Source: Streptomyces vinaceus
Lineage (GTDB): Bacteria; Actinomycetota; Actinomycetes; Streptomycetales; Streptomycetaceae
Reading direction: 5' to 3'
Assembly (NCBI RefSeq): GCF_008704935.1
Contig: NZ_CP023692.1
Coordinates: forward strand, 3,943,501 to 4,007,500
DNA length: 64,000 nt
In this document: piece by piece, positions 18,047 through 25,266 of the stretch
Layout of the letters: every line of letters begins with the position of its first letter
Position numbering within the stretch: position 1 is the stretch's first letter
Notes under the pieces: model-generated
The model's input: only the letters and a program-made list of their open reading frames with translations
Told to the model about the DNA's origin: nothing
The model's database searches: none
Translations under genes and position numbers: made by a program

Positions 18047-18073
18047 CGCGTTTCGCGACCCGCGCGGGGCCCG

Positions 18074-18098
18074 GTCAGCCGATACTCGATCGGCTGAC
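18074..18098. promoter_or_regulatory. Perfect inverted repeat upstream of tRNA-Lys
   Basis: GTCAGCCGAT, a 5-nt spacer and ATCGGCTGAC form a perfect 10-bp dyad 37 bp before the tRNA gene and 15 bp before a TATGCT box. It is either a second terminator hairpin for the helicase transcript or an operator of the tRNA promoter. Confidence 0.45.
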
Positions 18099-18135
18099 GG
18101 TTGGTCTCCGGCTATGCTCTGGGGTGAGCACGCGA

Positions 18136-18208
18136 GGGCCATTAGCTCAATTGGCAGAGCAGCGGACTTTTAATCCGTTGGTTGTCGGTTCGAGTCCGAC
18201 ATGGCCTA
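18136..18208 (+). tRNA. tRNA-Lys (TTT)
   Basis: 73-nt cloverleaf: acceptor GGGCCAT/ATGGCCT, anticodon stem GCGGA/TCCGT and anticodon TTT, T-arm GGTTCGAGTCC. CCA is not encoded. A TATGCT box lies 18 bp upstream. It marks the left edge of the accessory region. Confidence 0.96.
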
Positions 18209-18214
18209 CGGCTC

Positions 18215-18259
18215 CCGAAGCGCCCCACCCGATCCCTCGGGTGGGGCGCTTCGGATTTT
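18215..18259. terminator. Terminator between tRNA-Lys and peptide gene
   Basis: A perfect 18-bp stem (18215-18232 with 18237-18254) with a 4-nt loop, followed by ATTTTC. It lies 6 bp after tRNA-Lys and abuts the stop codon of the leftward peptide gene, so it is probably bidirectional. Confidence 0.9.
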
Positions 18260-18414
18260 CAGGACCAGCCCGGGTCCTGGGGGGCCGGGGCGGACCAGCC
18301 CGGGTCCTTGGGCGGGGCTGCGAGGGTCTGGGCCTGGCCGGCCGTGCCGGTGGCCATCACCGCGATGAGGGCGGCGGCGGTGACGGTGACGAGGGTGACG
18401 AGCTTGCGACGCAT
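18259..18414 (-). CDS. Small secreted peptide with DPGWS repeats
   Basis: 51 residues. A basic start (MRRK) and hydrophobic segment (LVTLVTVTAAALIAVMATG) form a signal peptide, probably cleaved near residue 28. The predicted mature part of about 23 residues holds two DPGWS repeats (37-41 and 47-51) separated by APAPQ, the second forming the C-terminus. The ATG at 18414 has AAGAGG about 10 nt upstream. It is divergent from an HTH regulator gene, and the shared intergenic region holds an inverted GCTGGCAC repeat. I recognise no named family. A signalling peptide is the leading inference, and a structural surface peptide is possible. Confidence 0.65.
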   Translation of the reverse strand: MRRKLVTLVTVTAAALIAVMATGTAGQAQTLAAPPKDPGWSAPAPQDPGWS

Positions 18415-18739
18415 GGTGACGGTGCCTCTTGTCGGTTCGGTACGGACGTTGGTGCGCAGGAGCGGGGTGGTTGGCCGGATCTCTCGTTCCGGCGTGCCGC
18501 CATCGTGCCGAGCCGGGCAGGGCCGTGTCCCCGGTTTGAGCTGGCACAAAGCGATCTGACATATCCGTGCCAGCCCGCTCGCCCTGTCCGCGTGATGGAC
18601 GGTGTTTGTGCGGGCGCTGGCTGGTATGGACAATCCAGGGTGCAAGATCGGCCCGTCGGAGGGGCCGCGTGCCGCCAGCGTTGTCGGTTCAGGTTCACAG
18701 TCGTGCTGCCGCTCCGAACCGAGAGCTGGGGGGCTCCTC
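18415..18739. other. Divergent intergenic region, peptide/regulator
   Basis: 325 bp between the two start codons. The main feature is the 8-bp inverted repeat at 18540-18574. Upstream in-frame starts for the regulator (GTG 18602, ATG 18626) fall inside, so the true non-coding part may be shorter. Confidence 0.5.
18540..18574. promoter_or_regulatory. Inverted GCTGGCAC operator pair
   Basis: GCTGGCAC (18540-18547) and its inverse GTGCCAGC (18567-18574) are 19 bp apart, between the divergent peptide and regulator genes. The extended form GAGCTGGCACAAA matches three copies in the biosynthetic-cluster promoter at 33607-33718. Probably the binding site of the adjacent regulator. Confidence 0.6.
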
Positions 18740-19723
18740 TTGTTGGTTTCTCTTGGGCTGACCGAACGTTCCGACGCGCTCTACCGACTCGTCCTCAGAC
18801 GGCCGGATCTCGCCGTCTCCGAGGTGGCCGCGGAACTCGCGGGCTCCGAGGACGACGTACGCGCGGACCTGGAGGAGCTGACCCGGCTCTCCCTCCTCGC
18901 GCCGTCCTGGCGGACCGACGGGCGACTGCGCGCGGTCAACCCGAAGGCCGCGCTCGATTCGCTGCTCGCCCACCAGCAGGCGGAGATCGCCCAGCGCCAC
19001 CGCGCCCTCGCCGAGAGCCAGGCCGCCGCCAGCGCGCTGCTCTCGCAGTACGCCGAACTGCACCCGGCCCAGCCCGCGCACGAGGCCGAGCGGTTCCTCG
19101 GCGTCGAGGCGGTGCGGGCCAAGCTGAGCGAGATGTCCGCCCGGACCCGCCGGGAGTCGATCAGCTTCCATCCCGGAGGGCCCGTCCCCGCCGCGCAGTT
19201 CAAGGCCAGCGAGCCGCTCACCGAGGACCTCATCGCGCGCGGAGTGAAGATCCGCACCGTCTACCAGGACGCCATCCGCAACGACTCCGGCAGCCTGGAG
19301 CACGCCCGCTGGCTGACCGAGCGGGGCGGCGAGGTCCGCACCGCCCCCTCGCTGCCGATGCGCATGGTCATCGCGGACCGGGAGTTCGCGCTGATGCCGA
19401 TCGACCCCTCGGACAGCGCGCAGGGCGCGGTACTGCTGCGCGAGCCGGGCGCCGTCGCCGCCTTCTGCGCGCTGTTCGACTCGGTGTGGGAGACGGCCAC
19501 CCCCTTCGGCGAGCCGCCGCGGCGCAGTCTTGAGGATCCCGGCTCGCAGCCGCGCGAACTGCTGCGCCTGCTGGCCCAGGGCTATACGGACGAGGCCGCC
19601 GCGCGCCGGCTGGGGATCTCCCTGCGCAGCGAGCGGCGGCTGATCTCGGAGCTGATGGAGAAGCTGGACGCGCAGAGCCGCTTCCAGCTCGGGCAGCGGG
19701 CCGTCGAAGAGGGCCTGCTGTAG
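18740..19723 (+). CDS. HTH regulator, TrmB-like N-end and LuxR-like C-end
   Basis: About 327 residues from a TTG at 18740 with a G-run 6 nt upstream. GTG 18602 and ATG 18626 are longer options, but the homologous-looking part starts at LGLTERSDALYRLVLRRP. Layout: an N-terminal winged helix (SEVAAELAGSEDDVRADLEEL), a helical linker, a middle domain of the kind seen in PLD-fold regulators (KASEPLTEDLIARGVKIRTV) without catalytic HKD, and a C-terminal HTH (LLRLLAQGYTDEAAARRLGI) of LuxR type. Divergent from the small peptide gene. Probably senses a ligand through the middle domain and binds the GCTGGCAC sites. Confidence 0.8.
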   Translation: MLVSLGLTERSDALYRLVLRRPDLAVSEVAAELAGSEDDVRADLEELTRLSLLAPSWRTDGRLRAVNPKAALDSLLAHQQAEIAQRHRALAESQAAASALLSQYAELHPAQPAHEAERFLGVEAVRAKLSEMSARTRRESISFHPGGPVPAAQFKASEPLTEDLIARGVKIRTVYQDAIRNDSGSLEHARWLTERGGEVRTAPSLPMRMVIADREFALMPIDPSDSAQGAVLLREPGAVAAFCALFDSVWETATPFGEPPRRSLEDPGSQPRELLRLLAQGYTDEAAARRLGISLRSERRLISELMEKLDAQSRFQLGQRAVEEGLL

Positions 19724-19738
19724 GCGGACCCGTCCGGC

Positions 19739-20272
19739 TCAGCAGCCGCAGGACGCGTCCGGCCCGACCGGGGCCGTCAGCGGGTCCGGCGGCGACTGGC
19801 GGGTGCCCGCCGAGTCCTCGACCGGGAAGCCCTCCCGGGACCAGTACTCGAAGCCGCCGAGCATCTCCTTGACCCGGTAGCCGGCGCTCGCGAAGGCGTA
19901 CGCCGCCCGGGTCGCGCCGTTGCAGCCGGGGCCCCAGCAGTACGTGACCACCACGCTCGCGGGCGGCACCAGTTCGGCGGCCCTGGCCCCGATTTCGTCG
20001 GTGGGCAGGTGCACGGCCCCCGGGATATGGCCTTGAGCCCAGGCCTCGGCGCTGCGGCTGTCGACGAGGACGAAGCCCCCGGCGCCCGATTCCACGTCCG
20101 CGTGCACGTCGGCGACGTCGGCCTCGAAGGTGAAGCGGCGGTGGAAGTGGGCCGCGGCGGTGGCCGGGTCAGCCGGCGGAACGCGCAGCACCTTCGAGGA
20201 CGCGGCCGTCGGGGCCTGCGCGGTGGGGGTCTGCGTAATCGGGTTCTGCGTGGTCGGGGTCTGCGTGGGCAT
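19739..20272 (-). CDS. Rhodanese-like sulfurtransferase
   Basis: 177 residues with one rhodanese domain. The active-site loop is YCWGPGCNGATRAAY, catalytic Cys112. CWGPGC differs from the common CRxGxR loop and may alter substrate choice. GHIPGAVHLPTDE is the family segment. The N-terminus is a Thr/Gln/Pro repeat (TQTPTTQNPITQTPTAQAPT). The ATG at 20272 has AGGAG 9 nt upstream. The upstream permease stop lies 104 bp inside this start; a GTG at 20191 would cut the overlap to 23 bp. Last gene of the leftward biosynthetic operon. A sulfur-transfer role in the pathway is unproven. Confidence 0.85.
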   Translation of the reverse strand: MPTQTPTTQNPITQTPTAQAPTAASSKVLRVPPADPATAAAHFHRRFTFEADVADVHADVESGAGGFVLVDSRSAEAWAQGHIPGAVHLPTDEIGARAAELVPPASVVVTYCWGPGCNGATRAAYAFASAGYRVKEMLGGFEYWSREGFPVEDSAGTRQSPPDPLTAPVGPDASCGC

Positions 20273-21356
20273 GGTCGGTGGGCTCCTGAGGACGGGGGCG
20301 GCGTACGGCCGCCACGGCGATGAGGGTGTACAGGGCCGCGGTGGCTGCACCGGGGCCGATGAGCAGGACGGACAGGTCCCAGCGGGCGGCCCGCCCGAGG
20401 GCGAGCACCCCGAGGGCGATCAGGCCCGCGGCCACGAGCCCGCCGCGCCGGCTCCGGCCGGTGAGCTCGGTCCAACGGGCGGCGGTGGCATGGAGGTTCG
20501 TACGGCAGTACGTCCAGCAGAGCGCGGCCGAGCCGAGCCCGAGGGCGGCCGCCACGGCCGCGGGCGGCGCCTGCGCGGCGGGACCGGGCGCGGCCAGAAG
20601 TACGGAGTACAGCGCGGCCGCGAGCGCGATGCCGAGCAGGGTCCCGCCCAGGGCCCGCCGGCGCGCCAGGGCCGGAACCGCCCCTTCGAGGCCGACCCAG
20701 CCGAACAGCAGGGGTACGGCCACCAGCAGCGCGGCCCCGGTCCAGCCGTCGGCCGCCCAGGTCCCGGCCGCCCAGCCGCCCGCCCGGTCACCGGATCCCG
20801 GCCCCGGCAGCGGCCCGCCGAGGGCCCGCCAGGCGACGGCCAGCGCGAGCACCGCGGCCGTACGCAGCTGCCGGGCCACCGGGGACGGCCCCCGCGGTAC
20901 GCACCAGGCGTACGCGGCCGCGCTGCCCAGCACCAGGGCGGCGGCCGCGTACGCCCGCCAGCCGGAGTCCCCGAGCGCGAACCCGGCGGCCCCGAGGGCC
21001 ACCGCGGCCTGCCCGGTGGCGAATCCGCCGAAGTAGAGCGCGGTGGCCGCGCGGGCCGGCCCCGGGCCGAGCCTCTCGCGTACGAAGACGACGGGCCCGC
21101 GGTGCTCCGTACCGCCGGCCAGGGCCACCAGCAGGCACCAGCCGGCCACCGCCCCCGCCACCGCGATCCCGGTCCAGGGCCCCGCCCAGGGCCCGGGTCG
21201 CGGGGCGAACGCCGCCGGGAGCAGCAGGGCCCCGGCTCCGAGGACAGCGCCCAGCGCCTTCGCGGCGCCGGAGGACCAGGTGCCCCTACGGGTGAGGTCC
21301 GTACGGGTGAGGTCCGTAGGGGTCGGGTCCGTACGCGTCGGGTCCGTACGGGTCAC
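20169..21356 (-). CDS. Amino-acid permease-like membrane protein
   Basis: 395 residues with about 10-11 predicted membrane helices of the APC amino-acid transporter type. After a hydrophilic N-terminus of repeated TRTDP units comes AKALGAVLGAGALLLPAAF, the glycine-rich first helix typical of the superfamily. The tail is Asp/His/Pro-rich (HADPDHAEPDYADPHRAGPD). The GTG start overlaps the MetRS-like stop by 4 bp, so it is coupled to the biosynthetic genes. Probably imports a precursor or exports the product. Confidence 0.78.
   Translation of the reverse strand: MTRTDPTRTDPTPTDLTRTDLTRRGTWSSGAAKALGAVLGAGALLLPAAFAPRPGPWAGPWTGIAVAGAVAGWCLLVALAGGTEHRGPVVFVRERLGPGPARAATALYFGGFATGQAAVALGAAGFALGDSGWRAYAAAALVLGSAAAYAWCVPRGPSPVARQLRTAAVLALAVAWRALGGPLPGPGSGDRAGGWAAGTWAADGWTGAALLVAVPLLFGWVGLEGAVPALARRRALGGTLLGIALAAALYSVLLAAPGPAAQAPPAAVAAALGLGSAALCWTYCRTNLHATAARWTELTGRSRRGGLVAAGLIALGVLALGRAARWDLSVLLIGPGAATAALYTLIAVAAVRRPRPQEPTDHAHADPDHAEPDYADPHRAGPDGRVLEGAARSAG
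21286..21356. repeat. 15-bp tandem repeat at permease start
   Basis: Four full and one partial copies of a 15-bp unit (GTACGGGTGAGGTCC and variants) encode the repeated TRTDP pentapeptide at the permease N-terminus. The repeats begin right at the start codon. Confidence 0.85.
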
Positions 21357-22996
21357 GACAGCTCGTGGAAGAACAGCGGGGTGGCGGCCGGCAGCGTCGC
21401 GCCCGGCGCCAGAAGGCGTCCCTCCACGCCGTCCCACACCGGCATCCGCGTACCGAGGTCCACCGGCAGGCCCAGGTGCCCGGCGAGGAACGCCGACCAG
21501 CCCGGCATCAGCGGCGCCGCGGTGACCGCGACCGCCGCCAGCAGCTCCACGTGCGCGGCGAGCCGGCCCGCGTACTCCTCGCGGGGTCCGGCGGCCCGCA
21601 GCAGGGCCAGCTGCCGCAGGTCGGCGTCGGCCCGCTCGATCACGGTGGCCAGGACGTCGGCGGCTCGCTGCGGGGAGAAGGCCTGCGCGCCGAGGGCGGC
21701 GGCGATCCGCCCGGGCAGCGCCGCGCGTTCGGCGCCCAGCGGGCCGTCCGCGGGCCAGGCGTCCGGCACGACGGAGTCGAAGTCCTGGGCGAGCAGGTCC
21801 AGTACGGTGTCGGTCCACCGCTCCAGGCCGCCGGCGAGGACGGTGCTGAGGGTGTCGGCGAACTCCTTCATGGAGAAGTTGTTCTGCGCCCGCTCCGGGC
21901 CGGTCAGGCACAGGTGGAAGCGGAGCGCGTCCGCGTTGACCCGGCGCAGGAACTCGCCGCCCCAGATGGCGTGGCCGCGGCTGGTGGAGAACTTCTCGCC
22001 CTCCAGCCGGTAGAACTCGTTGATCACCACCTGGGCGGGCAGGGTCAGTTCCCCCTGGGCGAGCAGCAGCGCGGGCCACAGCACGGCGTGCGAGAACGAG
22101 CAGTCGAAGCCGATGAAGTTGACGATCCGGGTCTCGGGGTCGGTCCACAGCCGCTCCCACTCCGAACGGTCGCCGTTCGCCTCGGCGAGCCGCGCGGTGC
22201 CCGCCGCGTACCCCCAGATGCCGCTGAACCAGGTGTCGAGGACGTGCCCCTCCCAGCCGGGCAGCGGGACCGGGATGCCGTAGTCCGCCTCGCGGCTGAT
22301 CGCGGTGTCGGGCAGGGTCCGCTCGAACAGGCCGTCCAGGTACGAGATCAGCCGGGGCCGCCATTCCGCCGCGGCCTGCGCGTCGGCGTAGTACGCCTGG
22401 AGGCGCTCGCGCCAGCGCTCCAGCGGGAAGACGATGCGGCGCAGGGTGGTGGTCTCGGGGGCGTTCCAGCAGGCGGTGCAGCGGGGGGCGGCGAGTCCGG
22501 CCGGGTCCTGGGGCAGGCCGCAGGCCTCGCAGTACACGCCGTCGGAGGGCTCGGCGCAGAACTGGCACTCCCCGCGCACCTCGGCCTCGTACAGGTACCG
22601 CTCGCAGGGCGCGCAGCGGAAGACGGGCAGCTCGCGCACTTCGAGGGCGCCTGATTCCCACAGTTCGAGGAAGAAGCGCTGGACGAACTCGGTGTGGGTG
22701 GAGTCGGTGAGCGGGCGGGTGAACCAGTCGTGGTGCATGGCGCCCAGCGAGAGGGTCTCCTCCATGCGGTCGCCGAACAGCTTCGCGGTCGGGTACGCGG
22801 TGGAGCCGATCTCGGCGGCCCGGCGCGGTACGTAGCAGGAGTGCTCGTCGGAGTAGCCCACGTAGTGGACGTCGTGGCCGCGCTGGCGCAGGTGCCGGGT
22901 CAGGACGTCGGCGCCGAGGAAGGGGCCGGAGAGGTGGCCGAGGTGGAGGTCGCCGTTCGGGTTCGGCGGGGCGCTGGTGACGACGTACGAGGTCAT
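21353..22996 (-). CDS. MetRS-like enzyme (hydrazine-synthetase-type)
   Basis: 547 residues, class I methionyl-tRNA synthetase fold. HLGH (the HIGH motif) is at 18-21, four CxxC pairs (128/131, 144/147, 156/159, 173/176) probably bind two zincs, and KFSTS (the KMSKS motif) is at 335-339. The C-terminal anticodon-binding domain is reduced and diverged. Context argues against housekeeping MetRS: it overlaps a CysE-like gene by 4 bp, in an operon with a cupin, two N-hydroxylases and a FAD oxidase. In known hydrazine synthetases (Spb40 type) a MetRS-like domain is fused to a cupin and joins an amino acid to an N-hydroxyamino acid. Here the cupin is a separate gene. An extra MetRS giving antibiotic resistance is the alternative. 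Confidence 0.85.
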   Translation of the reverse strand: MTSYVVTSAPPNPNGDLHLGHLSGPFLGADVLTRHLRQRGHDVHYVGYSDEHSCYVPRRAAEIGSTAYPTAKLFGDRMEETLSLGAMHHDWFTRPLTDSTHTEFVQRFFLELWESGALEVRELPVFRCAPCERYLYEAEVRGECQFCAEPSDGVYCEACGLPQDPAGLAAPRCTACWNAPETTTLRRIVFPLERWRERLQAYYADAQAAAEWRPRLISYLDGLFERTLPDTAISREADYGIPVPLPGWEGHVLDTWFSGIWGYAAGTARLAEANGDRSEWERLWTDPETRIVNFIGFDCSFSHAVLWPALLLAQGELTLPAQVVINEFYRLEGEKFSTSRGHAIWGGEFLRRVNADALRFHLCLTGPERAQNNFSMKEFADTLSTVLAGGLERWTDTVLDLLAQDFDSVVPDAWPADGPLGAERAALPGRIAAALGAQAFSPQRAADVLATVIERADADLRQLALLRAAGPREEYAGRLAAHVELLAAVAVTAAPLMPGWSAFLAGHLGLPVDLGTRMPVWDGVEGRLLAPGATLPAATPLFFHELS

Positions 22997-23631
22997 GAGG
23001 CGTGGGTTCCTTCGGGGACGGTCAGGGCGGAGGAGTCGAGGGGGGCCGCGGTGTCGAGCGGCGGCAGGGCGGCGGAGGCGGCGGCGACGACGCGGCTGCG
23101 CGGCGGCAGGTCGTCGAGGACGACCGAGTGGGCGCCGATCCGGGAGTCGGCCCCGATGGTGACGGGGCCGAGGACGCTGGCCCCGGTGCCGATGACGACG
23201 CGGTCGCCGACGACGGGGTGGCGGCGGGATCCGGAGGGCCGGCGCAGGTCCTTCCACCAGCCGACCGAGCCGAGCGTGACCTGGTGGTAGAGCATCACGT
23301 CGTCGCCGATCCGGACGGTCTCGCCGATGACGACGGCGGTGCCGTGGTCGATGAAGAACCGGCGGCCGATCCGGGCCCCGGGGTGGATCTCGATGCCGGA
23401 CACGGCGCGGGCCAGCAGGGACAGGGCGCGGGCGAGGACCCGGTGGCCGCGGCCCCAGAGCCAGTGGGCGACGCGGTAGGTCCACAGGGCGTGGATGTGC
23501 GGGTAGAGCAGCACCTCGACGCGGGAGCCGGCGGCCGGATCCTTGTCGAGGACGGTCCGCACGTCCTCGCGCAGCACCTCGCGCAGCGGTCGGCGCGCTT
23601 CGCTGCCCGGTCCGGTCTCACATGTGGTCAT
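22993..23631 (-). CDS. CysE-like serine O-acetyltransferase family
   Basis: 212 residues, left-handed beta-helix (hexapeptide) acyltransferase of the serine acetyltransferase type: HPGARIGRRFFIDHGTAVVIGE and GDDVMLYHQVTLGS are the CysE signatures, with the catalytic His/Asp in IDHGT. It overlaps the MetRS-like start by 4 bp and the FAD oxidase end by 14 bp. In this cluster it could make O-acetylserine as an electrophile for a beta-substituted alanine, or acetylate a pathway hydroxyl or amine. A core cysteine role is less likely given the location. Confidence 0.88.
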   Translation of the reverse strand: MTTCETGPGSEARRPLREVLREDVRTVLDKDPAAGSRVEVLLYPHIHALWTYRVAHWLWGRGHRVLARALSLLARAVSGIEIHPGARIGRRFFIDHGTAVVIGETVRIGDDVMLYHQVTLGSVGWWKDLRRPSGSRRHPVVGDRVVIGTGASVLGPVTIGADSRIGAHSVVLDDLPPRSRVVAAASAALPPLDTAAPLDSSALTVPEGTHAS

Positions 23632-24826
23632 ACGGGGCCTCCGGACGGATCGGGCGGCCCGCGAGGAAGCGCTGCGGCCGGTACGGCTCCAGCAGTTCCT
23701 GGACGGCCTTGCCGGGGACGGCCCCGCCCTCGGTGATCTCCTTGGCGGCGAGCTCGGCCACGGCGGGCGCCAGCTTGAAGCCGCCGCCGCTGAAGCCGAG
23801 GGCCAGGTACAGCCCGTCGGGTCCGGCCGCGCCCACGACCGGGCGCTTGTCGGGGGTGTAGCCGTCGAGCCCGGAGCGGGTGCCCGCGAGAGGGGCGGTG
23901 GCGGCGGCCGGGACGCGGCCCGCGATGGCGGCGATCGCGGACTCCAGTTCGGCCTCGGTCAGCGGCTCCACGTCGCGGCCCAGCTCGGTGTCCGGCTTGC
24001 TGGGGACGCCGAAGTAGAAGCGGTTGAGGCCGTCGGGCCGGAAGTAGCTGCCGGTGGTGTCGTCGATGCAGGTCGGTACGGAGGCCGCCGACCCGCGCCG
24101 GCCCGCCCCTGGGAGCTCTGCCTGGGCCAGCCCGATCCGGCGTGCGGTGACGGGGATGTGGATGCCCAGGTGCTCGGCGGGGGCGGAGCCCCAGGCGCCG
24201 CCGGCGAGGACGACCAGCGGGGCGTCGATGCGGCCGATGGAGGTGAGGACGCCGGTGACGGTGCCCGCGTTCTCCAGCACCTTCACGGCCCGGATGCCCT
24301 CGGAGGGCGAGACGCCGAGGCGGTAGGCGGCGGTGAGCAGCGAGGCGGAGGCGGCCATCGGGTCGGCGTACCCGCCCTCGGGCTCGTACGCGGCGAGGGC
24401 GACGCCCTCGGTCCGCAGGCCGGGGTAGATCTCCTTCAGCTCGGCGGCGTCGATGACCTCGACCCGGCGGTATCCGGCGGCGTCGGCGGAGGCGGCGGCG
24501 TTGTACCGCAGGTCCTCGGCGTGGTTCTCGCCGACGATCATGACGAAGCCGGTGCGGCGGTAGCCGCAGTCGCCGCCGATGACGTCCGACCACTGCTCGA
24601 AGACGGGCAGGCTGCGGGCGGCGAGCCGGGTGTCGGCGACGGCCGTGTGGTGCAGCCGCAGCAGTCCGCCGGAGCGGGAGGTGGCGCCCTGGGCGTTGAC
24701 GCGGCCCTGGTCGCACAGGACGATCCGGCCGATGCCGGCGAGGGCGAGCTGGTGCGCGATGGCCGCGCCGATCACCCCGCCGCCGACGACGATCGCGTCG
24801 GCGTGCGCGTGGACGATGGGACTCAT
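23618..24826 (-). CDS. FAD-dependent amine/D-amino-acid oxidase family
   Basis: 402 residues of the DAO/glycine-oxidase fold. The N-terminal dinucleotide motif is IVVGGGVIGAAIAHQLALAG, and the C-terminal FAD-contact region is YLALGFSGGGFKLAPAVAELA. Start ATG 24826 overlaps the cupin stop by 4 bp. In the s56-p1 pathway, as I recall it, a FAD enzyme of this class oxidatively cleaves the hydrazine-linked lysine intermediate to release hydrazinoacetic acid. The same role fits here by context but is inferred. Confidence 0.87.
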   Translation of the reverse strand: MSPIVHAHADAIVVGGGVIGAAIAHQLALAGIGRIVLCDQGRVNAQGATSRSGGLLRLHHTAVADTRLAARSLPVFEQWSDVIGGDCGYRRTGFVMIVGENHAEDLRYNAAASADAAGYRRVEVIDAAELKEIYPGLRTEGVALAAYEPEGGYADPMAASASLLTAAYRLGVSPSEGIRAVKVLENAGTVTGVLTSIGRIDAPLVVLAGGAWGSAPAEHLGIHIPVTARRIGLAQAELPGAGRRGSAASVPTCIDDTTGSYFRPDGLNRFYFGVPSKPDTELGRDVEPLTEAELESAIAAIAGRVPAAATAPLAGTRSGLDGYTPDKRPVVGAAGPDGLYLALGFSGGGFKLAPAVAELAAKEITEGGAVPGKAVQELLEPYRPQRFLAGRPIRPEAPYDHM

Positions 24827-25251
24827 GCGTCCACGCTCCGGTCCTGCGGCGCGGCGCCCGGGTCGCTGATGCCGAACTCGGCGGCCCACTTGGCGCGGTC
24901 CCGGGCCACGGCGTCCGAGCCGCCCCACCAGATGGTGACGAAGCGCAGCCGCACGTCCCCGTCGTTGGTCAGGTCGTGGTCCTGGAGCGGGGTGATGAAC
25001 ACGGTCTCGCCGGCCCGGACCCGGCGGGTCTCCGCGCCGATCCGCATCACTCCGCTGCCTTCGACGATGAAGAACATCTCGTTCTCGTCGTGGTCGTGCG
25101 GGGTGGAGGTGGCGCCGGGCGCCACGTCGACCCAGGCGCCGCCCCAGTTGGGCTCCTCGACGGCCTCGGGCCAGGGGAAGATCCGCCGGCCGCTGACGTT
25201 GTACGGCTCCTCGAAGACCATGTCGTCCTCGTGGGCGGTGAAGATGTGCAT
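24823..25251 (-). CDS. Single-domain cupin (hydrazine-synthetase-type)
   Basis: 142 residues from the ATG at 25251 (a TTG at 25266 would add five). One cupin barrel: motif 1 PHDHDENEMFFIVEG with His52, His54 and Glu58, motif 2 GETVFITPLQDHDLTND with His92, giving a likely metal site. It lies directly between an N-hydroxylase gene and the FAD oxidase, overlapping the latter by 4 bp. Fused hydrazine synthetases carry such a cupin, which performs the N-N bond-forming rearrangement. Here it is a free protein and probably pairs with the MetRS-like enzyme encoded two genes later. Confidence 0.85.
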   Translation of the reverse strand: MHIFTAHEDDMVFEEPYNVSGRRIFPWPEAVEEPNWGGAWVDVAPGATSTPHDHDENEMFFIVEGSGVMRIGAETRRVRAGETVFITPLQDHDLTNDGDVRLRFVTIWWGGSDAVARDRAKWAAEFGISDPGAAPQDRSVDA

Positions 25252-25266
25252 CGCGTACGGGTCCAA

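Noticed and set aside
15350..18142. A 930-codon minus-strand frame opposite the DEAD-box helicase
   Set aside because: Sequence is a Thr/Val/Ala repeat created by the RGG repeat DNA read backwards. No ribosome site or domain.
21353..22996. Housekeeping metG
   Set aside because: Anticodon-binding part is diverged, and the gene is embedded with 4-bp overlaps in an operon with N-hydroxylases, cupin and FAD oxidase. A resistance-type MetRS is not fully excluded.
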